A stretch of 64,000 bases of DNA, taken from positions 1-64,000 of the forward strand of contig NZ_JACEGD010000018.1 of the NCBI RefSeq assembly GCF_016031635.1. The letters run 5' to 3'. A program made the translations under genes and the position numbers. The notes under the pieces were generated by a model that was given only the letters and a program-made list of their open reading frames with translations, did no database searches and was not told where the DNA came from. This document shows positions 54,018 through 63,096 of the stretch, one piece after another (position 1 is the stretch's first letter; every line of letters starts with the position of its first letter). The DNA is from Bradyrhizobium diversitatis (GTDB taxonomy: Bacteria > Pseudomonadota > Alphaproteobacteria > Rhizobiales > Xanthobacteraceae).

Positions 54018-55457
54018 CTATTTGTCACCCGGGACGAAATGGTCACGGGCACCCGCGCACTCGCCGCTGGCCGTGTCGGTGATGGCGATATCGATGTCGC
54101 GCGAGGTCTTCGGCAGATCGGCCGGGCCGACCTGCACCGACAGCCGGACTTCGCTGGTCTGATCCTGCCCGACCTCGACCACGGGCTTGCCGTCGGAACT
54201 CGGCGCGATGCCCGCAACGCGAAGCGTCGCACCGGACAGGCCCGCGACTTCGATCGCGAACGATCGTTGCGGGCCCTTGTTGAGGATGCGGACGGTGTAG
54301 TCGTTGCGCACGCCTCCATCCGAGAGCTGGACGAACAGCGGATTGCGCTCGTGCAGCACGTTGACGTCCATCGTCGCGCGCGTGGCGAGCGTATACAGCA
54401 TGATGCTGCCGACGATGGCGATGGCTGCGGCATAGACCAGGGTGCGCGGACGGATGATGCGGTAGATCGGCGGCTTGCCCTCGCGCCGGCGCTGCATGTT
54501 GATGTCGGTGTCGTAGCCGATCAGGCCGCTGGGTCGGCCGATCTCGCGCATGACGTTGTCGCAGGCATCGATGCACAGGCCGCACTGGATGCAGCCGAGC
54601 TGGATGCCATGGCGGATGTCGACGCCGGTCGGACAGACGTTGATGCACTGATGGCAGTCGACGCAATCGCCGGCAGGATTGCCCTGCGCGCGGGCAGCAT
54701 CCGCCTTCTTCACCGACATGCGCGGCTCGCCGCGGTCGCGGCGATAGGTGACGTTGAACGCCCATTCGTCGGTCAGCGCCGCCTGGATCCGCGGCCACGG
54801 ACACATGTAGATGCACATCTGCTCGCGGGCGTGGCCGGCGAAGACGTAGGTGGTGGCGGTGAGGATGCCGATCCAGAGATACGCGATGAAGGGCGCCTGG
54901 AAGGTCGCAAGCTCCTTCACCAGCGTCGGCGCATCTGCGAAATAGAGCACCCAGGCGCCGCCGGTCCACCATGCGATCATGATCCAGAGGAAGTGCTTGA
55001 GTGCAACCTTCCGGATGTGACCGAACGTCCAGTAGCTCTTGTCGCCCTGCATGCGCTCGCGCCGGTCGCCTTCGACCCAACGCTCGACCGCATAGAACAG
55101 GTCGGTCCACACCGTCTGCGGACACATGTAGCCGCACCATAGCCGGCCGGCGACCGCGTTCATCAGGAACAGCGTCATGGCCGCGATGATCAGCAGGCCG
55201 GTGAAGTAGTAGACCTCCTGCGGCCACAGCTCGATGAAGAAGAAATAGAAGCGCCGATGCGGGAAGTCGATCAGAACGGCCTGGTCGGGCAGACCAGGTC
55301 CGCGATTCCAGCGCACGAACGGCAACAGATAGTAGGTCCCGAGCGTGGCGCAGAGGATCGCCCATTTGATGCGGCGGAAAGGACCGTGGACCGACTGCGG
55401 ATAGACCTTCCTCCGCTTCTCGTAGAGAGGTCCCTCGATGAAGGTGTCGTCCGTCAT
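54018..55457 (-). CDS. ccoG: Cytochrome c oxidase accessory protein CcoG (FixG)
   Basis: The 479-residue protein has four to five membrane helices, the motif RLWCGYMCPQTVWTDLF, a second MCIYMCPWPRIQ, and two 4Fe-4S clusters (GDCVDCHQCINVCPTGVDIRHG-like and CIQCGLCIDACDNVM), followed by an Ig-like C-terminal domain. CcoG acts as a cupric reductase in cbb3 oxidase assembly. It is not next to ccoNOQP here but is the last gene of the sqr-trxC-DUF2892 operon, 36 bp after DUF2892. Confidence 0.93.
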   Translation of the reverse strand: MTDDTFIEGPLYEKRRKVYPQSVHGPFRRIKWAILCATLGTYYLLPFVRWNRGPGLPDQAVLIDFPHRRFYFFFIELWPQEVYYFTGLLIIAAMTLFLMNAVAGRLWCGYMCPQTVWTDLFYAVERWVEGDRRERMQGDKSYWTFGHIRKVALKHFLWIMIAWWTGGAWVLYFADAPTLVKELATFQAPFIAYLWIGILTATTYVFAGHAREQMCIYMCPWPRIQAALTDEWAFNVTYRRDRGEPRMSVKKADAARAQGNPAGDCVDCHQCINVCPTGVDIRHGIQLGCIQCGLCIDACDNVMREIGRPSGLIGYDTDINMQRRREGKPPIYRIIRPRTLVYAAAIAIVGSIMLYTLATRATMDVNVLHERNPLFVQLSDGGVRNDYTVRILNKGPQRSFAIEVAGLSGATLRVAGIAPSSDGKPVVEVGQDQTSEVRLSVQVGPADLPKTSRDIDIAITDTASGECAGARDHFVPGDK

Positions 55458-55493
55458 GGCAAATTCCCCCGCATCACAGGCCGGATTGCGCGT

Positions 55494-55697
55494 TCAGGAG
55501 AACGCGCAACCGCTGCTCAGGCCCAGCTTCCTGAACACGATCGCCGCCGGGCAGAAGCCGGTGAACGAGGCCTGCAACATGTTCAGCCCGGCAAACGCCG
55601 TCAGCAGGTACCAATACGCATTCACATAGGTGCCCAGTACGAGACCGAGCAGGACGACGAATCCCGCAAAGGCGAGGACGGCTTTATCGACATTCAT
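55494..55697 (-). CDS. DUF2892/YgaP-TM-like membrane protein
   Basis: The 67-residue protein has two membrane segments (KAVLAFAGFVVLLGLVLGTYV; YWYLLTAFAGLNMLQASF) and the signature FTGFCPAAIVFRKLGL. It matches the membrane half of E. coli YgaP, whose rhodanese half is absent here. AAAGGAG precedes the ATG. It lies between trxC and ccoG and may handle sulfane sulfur at the membrane; that is inferred. Confidence 0.8.
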   Translation of the reverse strand: MNVDKAVLAFAGFVVLLGLVLGTYVNAYWYLLTAFAGLNMLQASFTGFCPAAIVFRKLGLSSGCAFS

Positions 55698-55722
55698 GGC
55701 AGGCTCCTTTTCATCTGGCGAC

Positions 55723-56166
55723 TTACGAACGGGTCAGGTTGGATTCAGTCCAGGCGACGATGCTGCGCGCATCCATCGTCCCGGAATGGCGGGCGATCTC
55801 GCGGCCGCCGCGCATCAACAGCAGGGTCGGGATGCCGCTGATGTTGAGGCGCGACGACAGTGCAGGTGCGTTGTCCGAGTTGAGCTTCAACAGCCGGACG
55901 TTCGGCTCCAGCTGCTGCGCGGCGCGCTCGAACATCGGTGCCATGGTGCGGCACGGGCCGCACCACGGTGCCCAGACGTCGACCAGCACGGGAATGTCGC
56001 TGCTCGCGACATGGCGGCTGAAGGCCTCCTCGTCCACCTCGATCGGATGAGCGGTGAACATCGGCTGGTGACAGGCGCCGCAACGCGCACTTTGCGCTGC
56101 GCGTTCGGCTGGCAGGCGGTTGATGCGTCCGCAACTGCCGCAGACGATCTGGCGTGTCGTGCTCAT
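55723..56166 (-). CDS. trxC: Thioredoxin 2 (TrxC)
   Basis: The 147-residue protein has the N-terminal zinc site of TrxC (Cys9, Cys12, Cys29, Cys32) and the active-site WCGPC (Cys69, Cys72) in VDVWAPWCGPCRTMAPMF. It reduces disulfides and can release persulfide sulfur. Its ATG overlaps the stop of the upstream SQR-like gene as ATGA, so the two are translationally coupled. Confidence 0.93.
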   Translation of the reverse strand: MSTTRQIVCGSCGRINRLPAERAAQSARCGACHQPMFTAHPIEVDEEAFSRHVASSDIPVLVDVWAPWCGPCRTMAPMFERAAQQLEPNVRLLKLNSDNAPALSSRLNISGIPTLLLMRGGREIARHSGTMDARSIVAWTESNLTRS

Positions 56167-57449
56167 GTGCCGGTTCGGACCTCCTTGAGCTTGGCGATGT
56201 TCAGCTTGTCGAGAACGAAGCGCTCGTAGAACGGCTCGCTCTCGCCGCGCCGCATCTTGCGCAGGAAGTATTTCTCGAAGGCGACCTTGGCGAGATGCAC
56301 CCATTCGCCCTTGGAGGACCAATTGACGTTTCGCGGCGGGATCTGCGGCTGCGCAAGGAAGGCGACGCCGGAGTCGCCGAAGTCGGCGAGGCAGATCGCG
56401 TTCCAGGTCGGCTCTGCCATGGGCGCCTTGCCGCGAAGCAGGGCGCCGATATTCATCGCCGTCGCCGTCACCATGGATTCGATCATGAATCCGGTCTTGG
56501 GGACGCCGACCGGCACCGGTGTCGCGCCGACCGGCGCGATCGCGACGCAGACACCGACCGCGAAGACATTGGGAAAGGCGGGGTTCTGCTGGTGCTTGTC
56601 GACGATGACGAAGCCACGTGGGTTGGTCAGCTTCTCGATGCCGCGCACCGCCTCGACGCCGCGGAAGGCGGGCAACATCATCGAATAGGCGAAGGGCAGC
56701 TCGTGGGCCTTGCGAGACGTGCCGTCGTCGGCAAACTCCTCCACCGACATCAGACCGGGGGCGACGTTGTCGACGCGGGCGTTGGTGATCCACTTGATGT
56801 GCTTCTCCCGCATCTCGCTTTCCAGGAGACCCTTGGTGTCTCCGACGCCGTCGAGGCCGAGATGACCGATATACGGCTCCGAGGTGACGAACGTCATCGG
56901 CACCCGGTCGCGCAGCTTTCGTCGGCGCAACTCCGTCTCCAGGATGAAGAGGAATTCGTAGGCCGGCCCGAAACAGGAGGCGCCCTGCACCGCGCCGATG
57001 ACGACCGGGCCGGGGTTCGCCGCGAGCTTATCGAAGGCCTCGCGCGCATGCGTGGCATGATCGACGTGGCAGATCGACTGGGTATGGCCTTGGGGCCCGA
57101 GACCCGGAATCTCGTCGAACGCCAGTTCGGGACCGGTCGCGACAACCAGGTAATCGTAGTCGATCGACGTGCCGTCGCCGAGCTCGACACGGTTCTCGGT
57201 CGGATGGACGCGCCTTGCGCCCTGCGTCAGCAGCCGCACGCCTTTGCGCTTCATGACGTCCGCCAGATCAATCTCGATCTCTTCGCGCTTGCGCCAGCCG
57301 ACTGCGACCCAAGGATTGGATGGGACGAAATGATAGACGGCGCCTTGCGAGACGACGCTGAGGCGGTCCTCCTTTCTCAACTGCGGCAGCAATTCATAGG
57401 CCATCAGTGTTCCGCTCAGACCAGCTCCGATTACGACAACTTCCGCCAT
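56163..57449 (-). CDS. Sulfide:quinone oxidoreductase-like flavoprotein
   Basis: The 428-residue flavoprotein has an N-terminal FAD-binding VVVIGAGLSGTLMAYEL, a second motif DYLVVATGPELAFDEIPG, and cysteines at positions 127 (SICHVDH), 159 (QGASCFGPAYEF) and 301 (VGVCVAIAPVG), which fit the redox cysteines of SQR. It oxidises sulfide or persulfide to quinone-linked electrons at the membrane. A strong GGAGG lies before the ATG. It is the first gene of an operon facing the BigR-like repressor. Flavocytochrome c-type sulfide dehydrogenase is an alternative. Confidence 0.85.
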   Translation of the reverse strand: MAEVVVIGAGLSGTLMAYELLPQLRKEDRLSVVSQGAVYHFVPSNPWVAVGWRKREEIEIDLADVMKRKGVRLLTQGARRVHPTENRVELGDGTSIDYDYLVVATGPELAFDEIPGLGPQGHTQSICHVDHATHAREAFDKLAANPGPVVIGAVQGASCFGPAYEFLFILETELRRRKLRDRVPMTFVTSEPYIGHLGLDGVGDTKGLLESEMREKHIKWITNARVDNVAPGLMSVEEFADDGTSRKAHELPFAYSMMLPAFRGVEAVRGIEKLTNPRGFVIVDKHQQNPAFPNVFAVGVCVAIAPVGATPVPVGVPKTGFMIESMVTATAMNIGALLRGKAPMAEPTWNAICLADFGDSGVAFLAQPQIPPRNVNWSSKGEWVHLAKVAFEKYFLRKMRRGESEPFYERFVLDKLNIAKLKEVRTGT

Positions 57450-57508
57450 GGGTTACCTCCGTTGGACCAAGACGCTCCGCCGGTTCAGTTCCGACTGTCG
57501 TGCAGCGC

Positions 57509-57542
57509 TTGACGATATATTCGTAATTGCGTATATACGCAA
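57509..57542 (+). promoter_or_regulatory. Overlapping divergent promoters with 16-bp perfect palindrome
   Basis: For the repressor gene TTGACG and TATATA are 17 bp apart. TTGCGTATATACGCAA at 57527-57542 is a perfect palindrome that covers the -10 box. On the reverse strand TTGCGT and TATATC, also 17 bp apart, could drive the sqr operon. A repressor bound to the palindrome would shut off both. Confidence 0.75.
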
Positions 57543-57544
57543 AT

Positions 57545-57865
57545 ATGAAGATGAACGTTGAAGTCATGGAACGCGCGGCGGATCAGGCGAGCGAGCTGCT
57601 GAAGGCGCTGGCCAACCGGCATCGTCTGCTGATCATCTGCCAGTTGATCGACGGCGAGCGGTCGGTGGGCGAGCTCGCCGAATTCCTGAGCCTGCGGGAC
57701 TCCACGGTGTCCCAGCATCTTGCGCTCCTTCGCAAGGATGGTCTGGTGTCTGCCCGGCGCGAGGCGCAGACGATCTTCTATTCGATCGCGAGCGAGCCGG
57801 CGCGCGAGGTGCTGAAGACGCTCTACCAAGCATTCTGCGCGCCGAGGTCCGCAAGGACCAGATGA
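57545..57865 (+). CDS. BigR/SqrR-type ArsR-family persulfide sensor
   Basis: The protein of about 106 residues is an ArsR-type winged helix (EFLSLRDSTVSQHLALLRKDGLV). Cys32 (LIICQLID) and Cys98 (QAFCAPR) are 66 residues apart, the same spacing as the sensing cysteines of BigR (42/108) and SqrR (41/107). ArsR metal motifs are not seen. It represses the divergent sqr operon and itself until persulfide forms a cysteine link; this is inferred. The ATG lies near the predicted transcription start, so the mRNA may be nearly leaderless. Confidence 0.88.
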   Translation: MKMNVEVMERAADQASELLKALANRHRLLIICQLIDGERSVGELAEFLSLRDSTVSQHLALLRKDGLVSARREAQTIFYSIASEPAREVLKTLYQAFCAPRSARTR

Positions 57866-57966
57866 AACCTAGGAGAGTTCGGAGGAGGGCGCCTTGACCA
57901 GGATCAACACGCCCCTTTCCGATGCAGATGAAATGAGCTGCGCAGCGGCGTGGTGATGCTTTGGTC

Positions 57967-58989
57967 ATGACACGGAAGAGTCCCATGCGATGTATGGCGA
58001 GTTATTTTGGCCTGCTGGCTGCTTTCGTGGCGATAGGCTTGTCTGGAGCGCCGGCGATGGCGGCCGAAACGCTCGTGGTCGCGCGGCAATCGATCGCCGA
58101 TGAAAAGGCCGTCTTCGCCACGGTCGAAAGCACCAGCGTGGTGCCGGCGCGCGGACGTATCGGCGGCACGGTGGTTCAGCTCAAGGTCAGGGAAGGGGAT
58201 CGCGTCGCCGCCGGCCAGGCAATCGCGACCATCGGCGACGAAAAGCTCGTGCTGCAGATGAAGTCGCTCGACGCGCAGATCGAGGCGCTGCAGGCGCAGG
58301 CGAACCAGGCGCAGCTCGACTTCAGCCGGACCGAAGGGCTGGTCGAGCGCGGTATCCTGCCCCGGATCAAGCTCGACGAGCAGCGCACCGCGCTGAACGT
58401 CGCCGAGAACGGCCTGCGCGCCAAGACGGCCGAACGTGCGGTGATCAACGAGCAGCTCAACCAGGGTCAGGTGCTCGCGCCGGCGGATGGTCGCGTGCTG
58501 AAGCGGTTGATCACGATAGGATCCGTCGTGCTCGCGGGCGATCCGATCGTCACCGTCGCCCAACAGAACTTCAAGCTGCGGCTTCGCGTGCCGGAGCGGC
58601 ATGCGCGCTTGCTCAAGGCGGGCGACAGGATTCGCGTCGACGGCGCGGAGTTCGTCGGAGAAGCCGCCAAGTCGGGCGTCATCGACCTCGTCTATCCTCA
58701 GATCGAGGAGGGGCGCGTCATCGCGGATGCGACCGTCGAGGGCCTCGGCGAATATTTCGTCGGTGACCGCTTGCGGGTCTGGATCTCCGGCGGCATGCGA
58801 TCGGCCTTCGTCATCCCCTCGAGTTATGTGACGAGCCGGTTCGGCATCGACTATGTTCGGCTGCAGAAGGACAGCGGCATGATAGACGTGCCGGTGCAGC
58901 GTGGCCGCGAATTGCCGACGCCGGCGCACCCCGACGGGCTCGAGGTCCTGTCCGGCATTTCAGCCGGCGACCAATTGGTGCGGCCGTGA
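57967..58989 (+). CDS. RND efflux periplasmic adaptor (membrane fusion protein)
   Basis: The 340-residue protein has a signal peptide (YFGLLAAFVAIGLSGAPAMA), a biotinyl-lipoyl-like domain (GRIGGTVVQLKVREGDRVAAGQAIATIGDE), a helical hairpin (residues about 95-165) and beta-barrel domain. It links the RND pump to an outer membrane channel. It lies about 100 bp after the BigR-like gene. Its stop overlaps the RND start as GTGA. Confidence 0.93.
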   Translation: MTRKSPMRCMASYFGLLAAFVAIGLSGAPAMAAETLVVARQSIADEKAVFATVESTSVVPARGRIGGTVVQLKVREGDRVAAGQAIATIGDEKLVLQMKSLDAQIEALQAQANQAQLDFSRTEGLVERGILPRIKLDEQRTALNVAENGLRAKTAERAVINEQLNQGQVLAPADGRVLKRLITIGSVVLAGDPIVTVAQQNFKLRLRVPERHARLLKAGDRIRVDGAEFVGEAAKSGVIDLVYPQIEEGRVIADATVEGLGEYFVGDRLRVWISGGMRSAFVIPSSYVTSRFGIDYVRLQKDSGMIDVPVQRGRELPTPAHPDGLEVLSGISAGDQLVRP

Positions 58990-61900
58990 ATCTCGGGCTC
59001 TCGGGACGGTTGACCAAGTCGACCATCGCGTCGCCGCTGACGCCGCTGTTCCTGCTTGCGGCGCTCGTCGTGGGGCTGATCGCCGTCGTGGTGATCCCGC
59101 GCGAGGAGGAGCCGCAGATCAGCGTTCCCATGGTGGACATCCGTGTCAATGCCGACGGCCTGCGCGGGCCGGACGCGGTGGAGCTGGTGAGCAAGCCGCT
59201 GGAGTCGATCGTCAAGGGCATCGACGGCGTCGAGCACGTCTATAGCCAGACCGAGGACGACCGCGTGATGGTCACCGCGCGTTTCCTGGTCGGCACCAAG
59301 TCCGAGGACGCCATCCTGCGGGTGCACGAGAAGATCCGCGCCAATCTCGACCGCATTCCCGTCGGCATTCCCGAGCCGCTGATCGTCGGCCGGGGCATCA
59401 ATGACGTCGCGGTTACGGTATTGACGCTGTCGCCGAAGCCGGAAGCTGCCAGCCGCTGGACCGACAAGGACCTCTACGAGCTCGCAGACAAGTTGCGTGC
59501 GGAACTGATGAAGGTCGACGATATCGGCCTGACCTACATATCCGGCGGCGCGGCGCAACAGATCCGGGTCGAGCCAGATCCGGAGAAGCTGTCGCTGTTC
59601 GGCATCACGCTGCAGCAGCTCGTGGCCAAGGTCAAGGACGCCAACCGCTCGTTCCTGGCGGGCCAGGTCCGCGATGCCGGCATCGTGCGGAGCGTCGCGG
59701 CGGGCCAGACGCTGTCCGGCATTCCCGATATAGGACTATTGCTCATCACGAGCCGCGACGGCCGGCCGGTCTACGTCAAGGACGTCGCCTCCGTCATCGT
59801 CGGCCCGAGCACCGTCGAGCACCGCGTCTGGACCGAATCGCGTGACAGCGCCGGACAGTGGACGCGCACGCCCGCCGTCAGCCTGGCGCTGGCCAAGCGG
59901 GCCGGCGCCAATGCGGTCGTCGTGTCCGAGAGCATCGCCGAACGCCTCGAAGGACTGAAGTCGCGCCTGATTCCCGAAGACGTCCTGGTGACGGTGACGC
60001 GCGACTACGGCGAGACGGCCAACGAGAAGGCCAACGAGCTGCTGTTCCATCTCGGGCTCGCAACGATCTCGATCGTCGTGCTGATCGCGATCGCGATCGG
60101 CTGGCGCGAGGCGCTGGTGACCTTCGTCGTGATTCCCACGACGATCCTGCTCACGATGTTCGCGGCCAATCTGATGGGCTACACCATCAACCGCGTCAGC
60201 CTGTTCGCGCTGATCTTCTCGATCGGCATTCTCGTCGACGACGCCATCGTCGTGGTGGAGAACATCGCGCGGCACTGGGCCATGCGCGATGGCCGGCCGC
60301 GCCTGCAGGCGACCATCGAGGCGGTGGCGGAGGTCGGCAACCCCACCATCGTAGCGACGTTGACCGTGGTCGCGGCGCTGTTGCCGATGCTGTTCGTGTC
60401 GGGCCTGATGGGCCCCTATATGGCGCCGATCCCGGCCAATGCGTCGGCTGCCATGCTGTTCTCGTTCTTCGTGGCGATGGTGGTGGCGCCCTGGCTGATG
60501 CTCAAGCTCGCGCCGAAGGGCGACATTGCCCCGACACATGCGGCCCACGACGAAGGCCGGCTCGGCCGGCTCTACCGGCGCTTCGCCACGCCGATCGTGC
60601 GGAGCAAGCGGTCGGCCTGGATATTCCTGCTCGCCGTCGGCGTCGCGACGCTGCTGTCGATGACGCTGTTTGCGACCAAGTCGGTGACCGTCAAGCTTCT
60701 GCCGTTCGACAACAAGTCCGAGATCGCCGTTCTCGTCGACCTGCCGGAAGGGGCGAGCCTGGAGGCGACCGAGCGCACGCTGTTCGGCGCGGCCGAGATT
60801 GCGCGGCAATTGCCGGAGGTCACTTCTCTGCAATCCTATGCCGGCACGCCGGCTCCCTTCAACTTCAACGGCCTGGTACGGCACTATTACTTGCGGGAGA
60901 GGCCCGAGTTCGGCGAAGTGCAGATCAACCTGACTGCGCGCGGTGAGCGCAAGCGCGCGAGCCATGAGATCGCGCTCGAGCTGCGCGAGAAGCTGAAAGC
61001 GCTCGGACCGCCCGCGGGCACCAGCATCAAGGTGGTCGAAGTGCCGCCCGGCCCGCCGGTGCTGTCGACGCTGCTCGCCGAGGTCTACGGTCCCGATGCG
61101 ACCACGCGCCGGGCGGTCACGGCCGAGCTCAGGAAGATCTTCGCGGACGTGCCTTTCATCGTCGACATCGACGATTCCATCGGCGAGAAGCGACCACGGC
61201 TGCGGCTTTCGATCGACCAGGACCGCCTCGAATTCTTCGGCGTCGAGCAGCGCGACGTCTACGACACCATTCAGGCGCTGTTCGGCGGCACCTCGATCGG
61301 CTATTCGCATCGCGGCGAGGACCGCAACCCGATCGAGATCGCGGTGCATCTCGGAAAGCGCGACCTGGTCTGGGACGAGGCTTTGGCCTCCACGCCGGTG
61401 CCAGCCAATACATTGCCCGGCAGCAAGACCGTGGTCGAGCTCGGCCAGGTCGTGAAGGCAACCATGGAGGAGGGCTCGCCGACCATCTTCCGCCGCGACG
61501 GGCGCTTTGCCGACATGGTGATGGCCGAGCTCGCCGGGCGCTTCGAGGCGCCGCTCTACGGCATGCTCGCGGTCGCCGATCGCGTCGATGCCCATGACTG
61601 GGGCAAGCTGCCGAAGCCTGCGATCAGCCTGCACGGCCAGCCGTCGGACGAGTCGCGTCCGACGCTGTTGTGGGACGGCGAATGGGAAATCACCTGGGTG
61701 ACCTTCCGCGACATGGGGGCGGCCTTCGGCGCAGCCATCCTCGGCATCTACGTGCTGGTCGTCGCCCAGTTCAGGAGCTTCCGTCTGCCGCTCGTGATCC
61801 TGACGCCGATCCCGCTGACGCTGATCGGCATCCTGATCGGGCACTGGCTGCTGGGTGCGCCGTTCACCGCGACCTCGATGATCGGCTTCATCGCGCTGGC

Positions 61901-62207
61901 CGGCATCATCGTGCGCAATTCGATCCTGCTGGTCGACTTCATCCGGCACAGCGGCGCCGAGGGCAAGTCGCTGCGCGACGTGGTGCTGGAAGCCGGCGCC
62001 GTCCGCTTCAAGCCGATCCTGCTCACCGCGCTTGCGGCCATGATTGGCGCGGCAACCATCCTGCTCGATCCGATCTTCCAGGGATTGGCGATCTCGCTCC
62101 TGTTCGGGCTTGCGTCGTCGACGCTGCTCACCGTGCTGGTGATACCTGCCATCTACATCGCCTTGCGTGCGCCACGCGAGGTCCCAACCGCCGCGAAATC
62201 CAGCTAG
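58986..62207 (+). CDS. RND-family efflux transporter
   Basis: The 1,073-residue protein has twelve membrane helices and two large periplasmic loops. Signatures include TPLFLLAALVVGLIAVVVIPREEEPQISVPMVDI-type start, SIGILVDDAIVVVENI in helix 4, and a C-terminal GIIVRNSILLVDFIR. It exports substrates from inner membrane or periplasm by proton exchange; the substrate is unknown. It starts with GTG and is coupled to the adaptor gene. No outer membrane channel gene is next to it. Confidence 0.93.
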   Translation: MNLGLSGRLTKSTIASPLTPLFLLAALVVGLIAVVVIPREEEPQISVPMVDIRVNADGLRGPDAVELVSKPLESIVKGIDGVEHVYSQTEDDRVMVTARFLVGTKSEDAILRVHEKIRANLDRIPVGIPEPLIVGRGINDVAVTVLTLSPKPEAASRWTDKDLYELADKLRAELMKVDDIGLTYISGGAAQQIRVEPDPEKLSLFGITLQQLVAKVKDANRSFLAGQVRDAGIVRSVAAGQTLSGIPDIGLLLITSRDGRPVYVKDVASVIVGPSTVEHRVWTESRDSAGQWTRTPAVSLALAKRAGANAVVVSESIAERLEGLKSRLIPEDVLVTVTRDYGETANEKANELLFHLGLATISIVVLIAIAIGWREALVTFVVIPTTILLTMFAANLMGYTINRVSLFALIFSIGILVDDAIVVVENIARHWAMRDGRPRLQATIEAVAEVGNPTIVATLTVVAALLPMLFVSGLMGPYMAPIPANASAAMLFSFFVAMVVAPWLMLKLAPKGDIAPTHAAHDEGRLGRLYRRFATPIVRSKRSAWIFLLAVGVATLLSMTLFATKSVTVKLLPFDNKSEIAVLVDLPEGASLEATERTLFGAAEIARQLPEVTSLQSYAGTPAPFNFNGLVRHYYLRERPEFGEVQINLTARGERKRASHEIALELREKLKALGPPAGTSIKVVEVPPGPPVLSTLLAEVYGPDATTRRAVTAELRKIFADVPFIVDIDDSIGEKRPRLRLSIDQDRLEFFGVEQRDVYDTIQALFGGTSIGYSHRGEDRNPIEIAVHLGKRDLVWDEALASTPVPANTLPGSKTVVELGQVVKATMEEGSPTIFRRDGRFADMVMAELAGRFEAPLYGMLAVADRVDAHDWGKLPKPAISLHGQPSDESRPTLLWDGEWEITWVTFRDMGAAFGAAILGIYVLVVAQFRSFRLPLVILTPIPLTLIGILIGHWLLGAPFTATSMIGFIALAGIIVRNSILLVDFIRHSGAEGKSLRDVVLEAGAVRFKPILLTALAAMIGAATILLDPIFQGLAISLLFGLASSTLLTVLVIPAIYIALRAPREVPTAAKSS

Positions 62208-62217
62208 CGAGGAATCG

Positions 62218-62574
62218 ATGGACAAGAACTACGTCGACATCACGAGGAACATCTCGGCCAACCTGAAGAAACTGCGGAGCGACATTCCCGACACGATGAA
62301 GGGATTTGCCTTACTTGCTCAGGCCGCCACCCGCGACGGCGCGCTGGACAAGAAGACCAAGGAGCTGATCGCGCTGGCGCTCGGCGTGGCCGCGCATTGC
62401 GACGGCTGCATCGGCTTTCACACCGAGGCGCTGGTCAGGCTCGGTGCGACGCGCCAGGAGATCGAGGAGACGCTCGGCATGGCCGTCTACATGGGAGGCG
62501 GGCCGTCGTTGATGTACGCCGCGGATGCGATCGCGGCCTACGAGCAGTTCCAGCAGCAATCGGCCGCCGTATAG
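62218..62574 (+). CDS. AhpD-like carboxymuconolactone decarboxylase family protein
   Basis: The 118-residue helical protein has the AhpD-type active site AAHCDGCIGFHTEAL with a CxxC and a His. Such proteins often act as peroxidase or disulfide-relay components. AGGAATCG lies before the ATG. It is 10 nt after the RND gene and so belongs to the same transcript. Confidence 0.88.
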   Translation: MDKNYVDITRNISANLKKLRSDIPDTMKGFALLAQAATRDGALDKKTKELIALALGVAAHCDGCIGFHTEALVRLGATRQEIEETLGMAVYMGGGPSLMYAADAIAAYEQFQQQSAAV

Positions 62575-62650
62575 TCGCCGGTCGCCCGACACGATTATGC
62601 GAACGGGACCAGGCGGTTCATCTCGTCCGGTCCCGCCCATCGTTGATCGA

Positions 62651-62980
62651 TTACCAGCGGTCGACACCGACCCCGACGCTCACGCCGGGCGCACGAATGC
62701 CGACTCCGGCGCGCGGGCTGTCGTCCCAATGGCGATGATAGGTCCGGCGCTCGTAATAGCGGTCGCGCGGCATGTAGTTGTAGGAATCGCGTACGATCAC
62801 GCGTGAACCGCCGCGCGTGCGATAGCAGCGGCCGTCGTCGTCGCAGACGAGCCGTACCTGCTGGACGAGATCCGGATTGGTGTATTCGCTGGTCGTGTAG
62901 ATATCGGAAGCCTTCGCACCCGACGCGGCTGCCAAAGCACCGACGCCGGCCACCAGGGCCATCGTAAACGTCCTCATCAT
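62651..62980 (-). CDS. Small secreted hypothetical protein
   Basis: The 109-residue protein has a signal peptide (MMRTFTMALVAGVGALAAASGAKA) and a basic, Tyr/Arg-rich mature part (RVIVRDSYNYMPRDRYYERRTYHRHWDD) with two cysteines (VCDDDGRCYRTRG). It ends in a Gly/Val-rich GVGIRAPGVSVGVGVDRW. GGAGGA precedes the ATG. Similar secreted proteins are common in Bradyrhizobium; the function is unknown. Confidence 0.75.
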   Translation of the reverse strand: MMRTFTMALVAGVGALAAASGAKASDIYTTSEYTNPDLVQQVRLVCDDDGRCYRTRGGSRVIVRDSYNYMPRDRYYERRTYHRHWDDSPRAGVGIRAPGVSVGVGVDRW

Positions 62981-63096
62981 GTCCTCCTCCGAGACTGCCC
63001 TCGGCGGTAACAAGAAGGGGAGGCTGTGATCGTTCCCCGCCGCGATGCTGGTTTTTCCCGGAACTGGCACTTGTCGGCGGCTTTGTTCCCCTGGTC

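Noticed and set aside
58986..62207. Heavy-metal (CusA-type) assignment of the RND pump
   Set aside because: No metal-binding Met or His clusters were noticed and the adaptor lacks metal motifs; substrate is left open.
59736..62225. Open frame of 829 codons opposite the RND transporter
   Set aside because: Shadow frame with Arg/Asp/Gly bias; the forward RND protein is complete.
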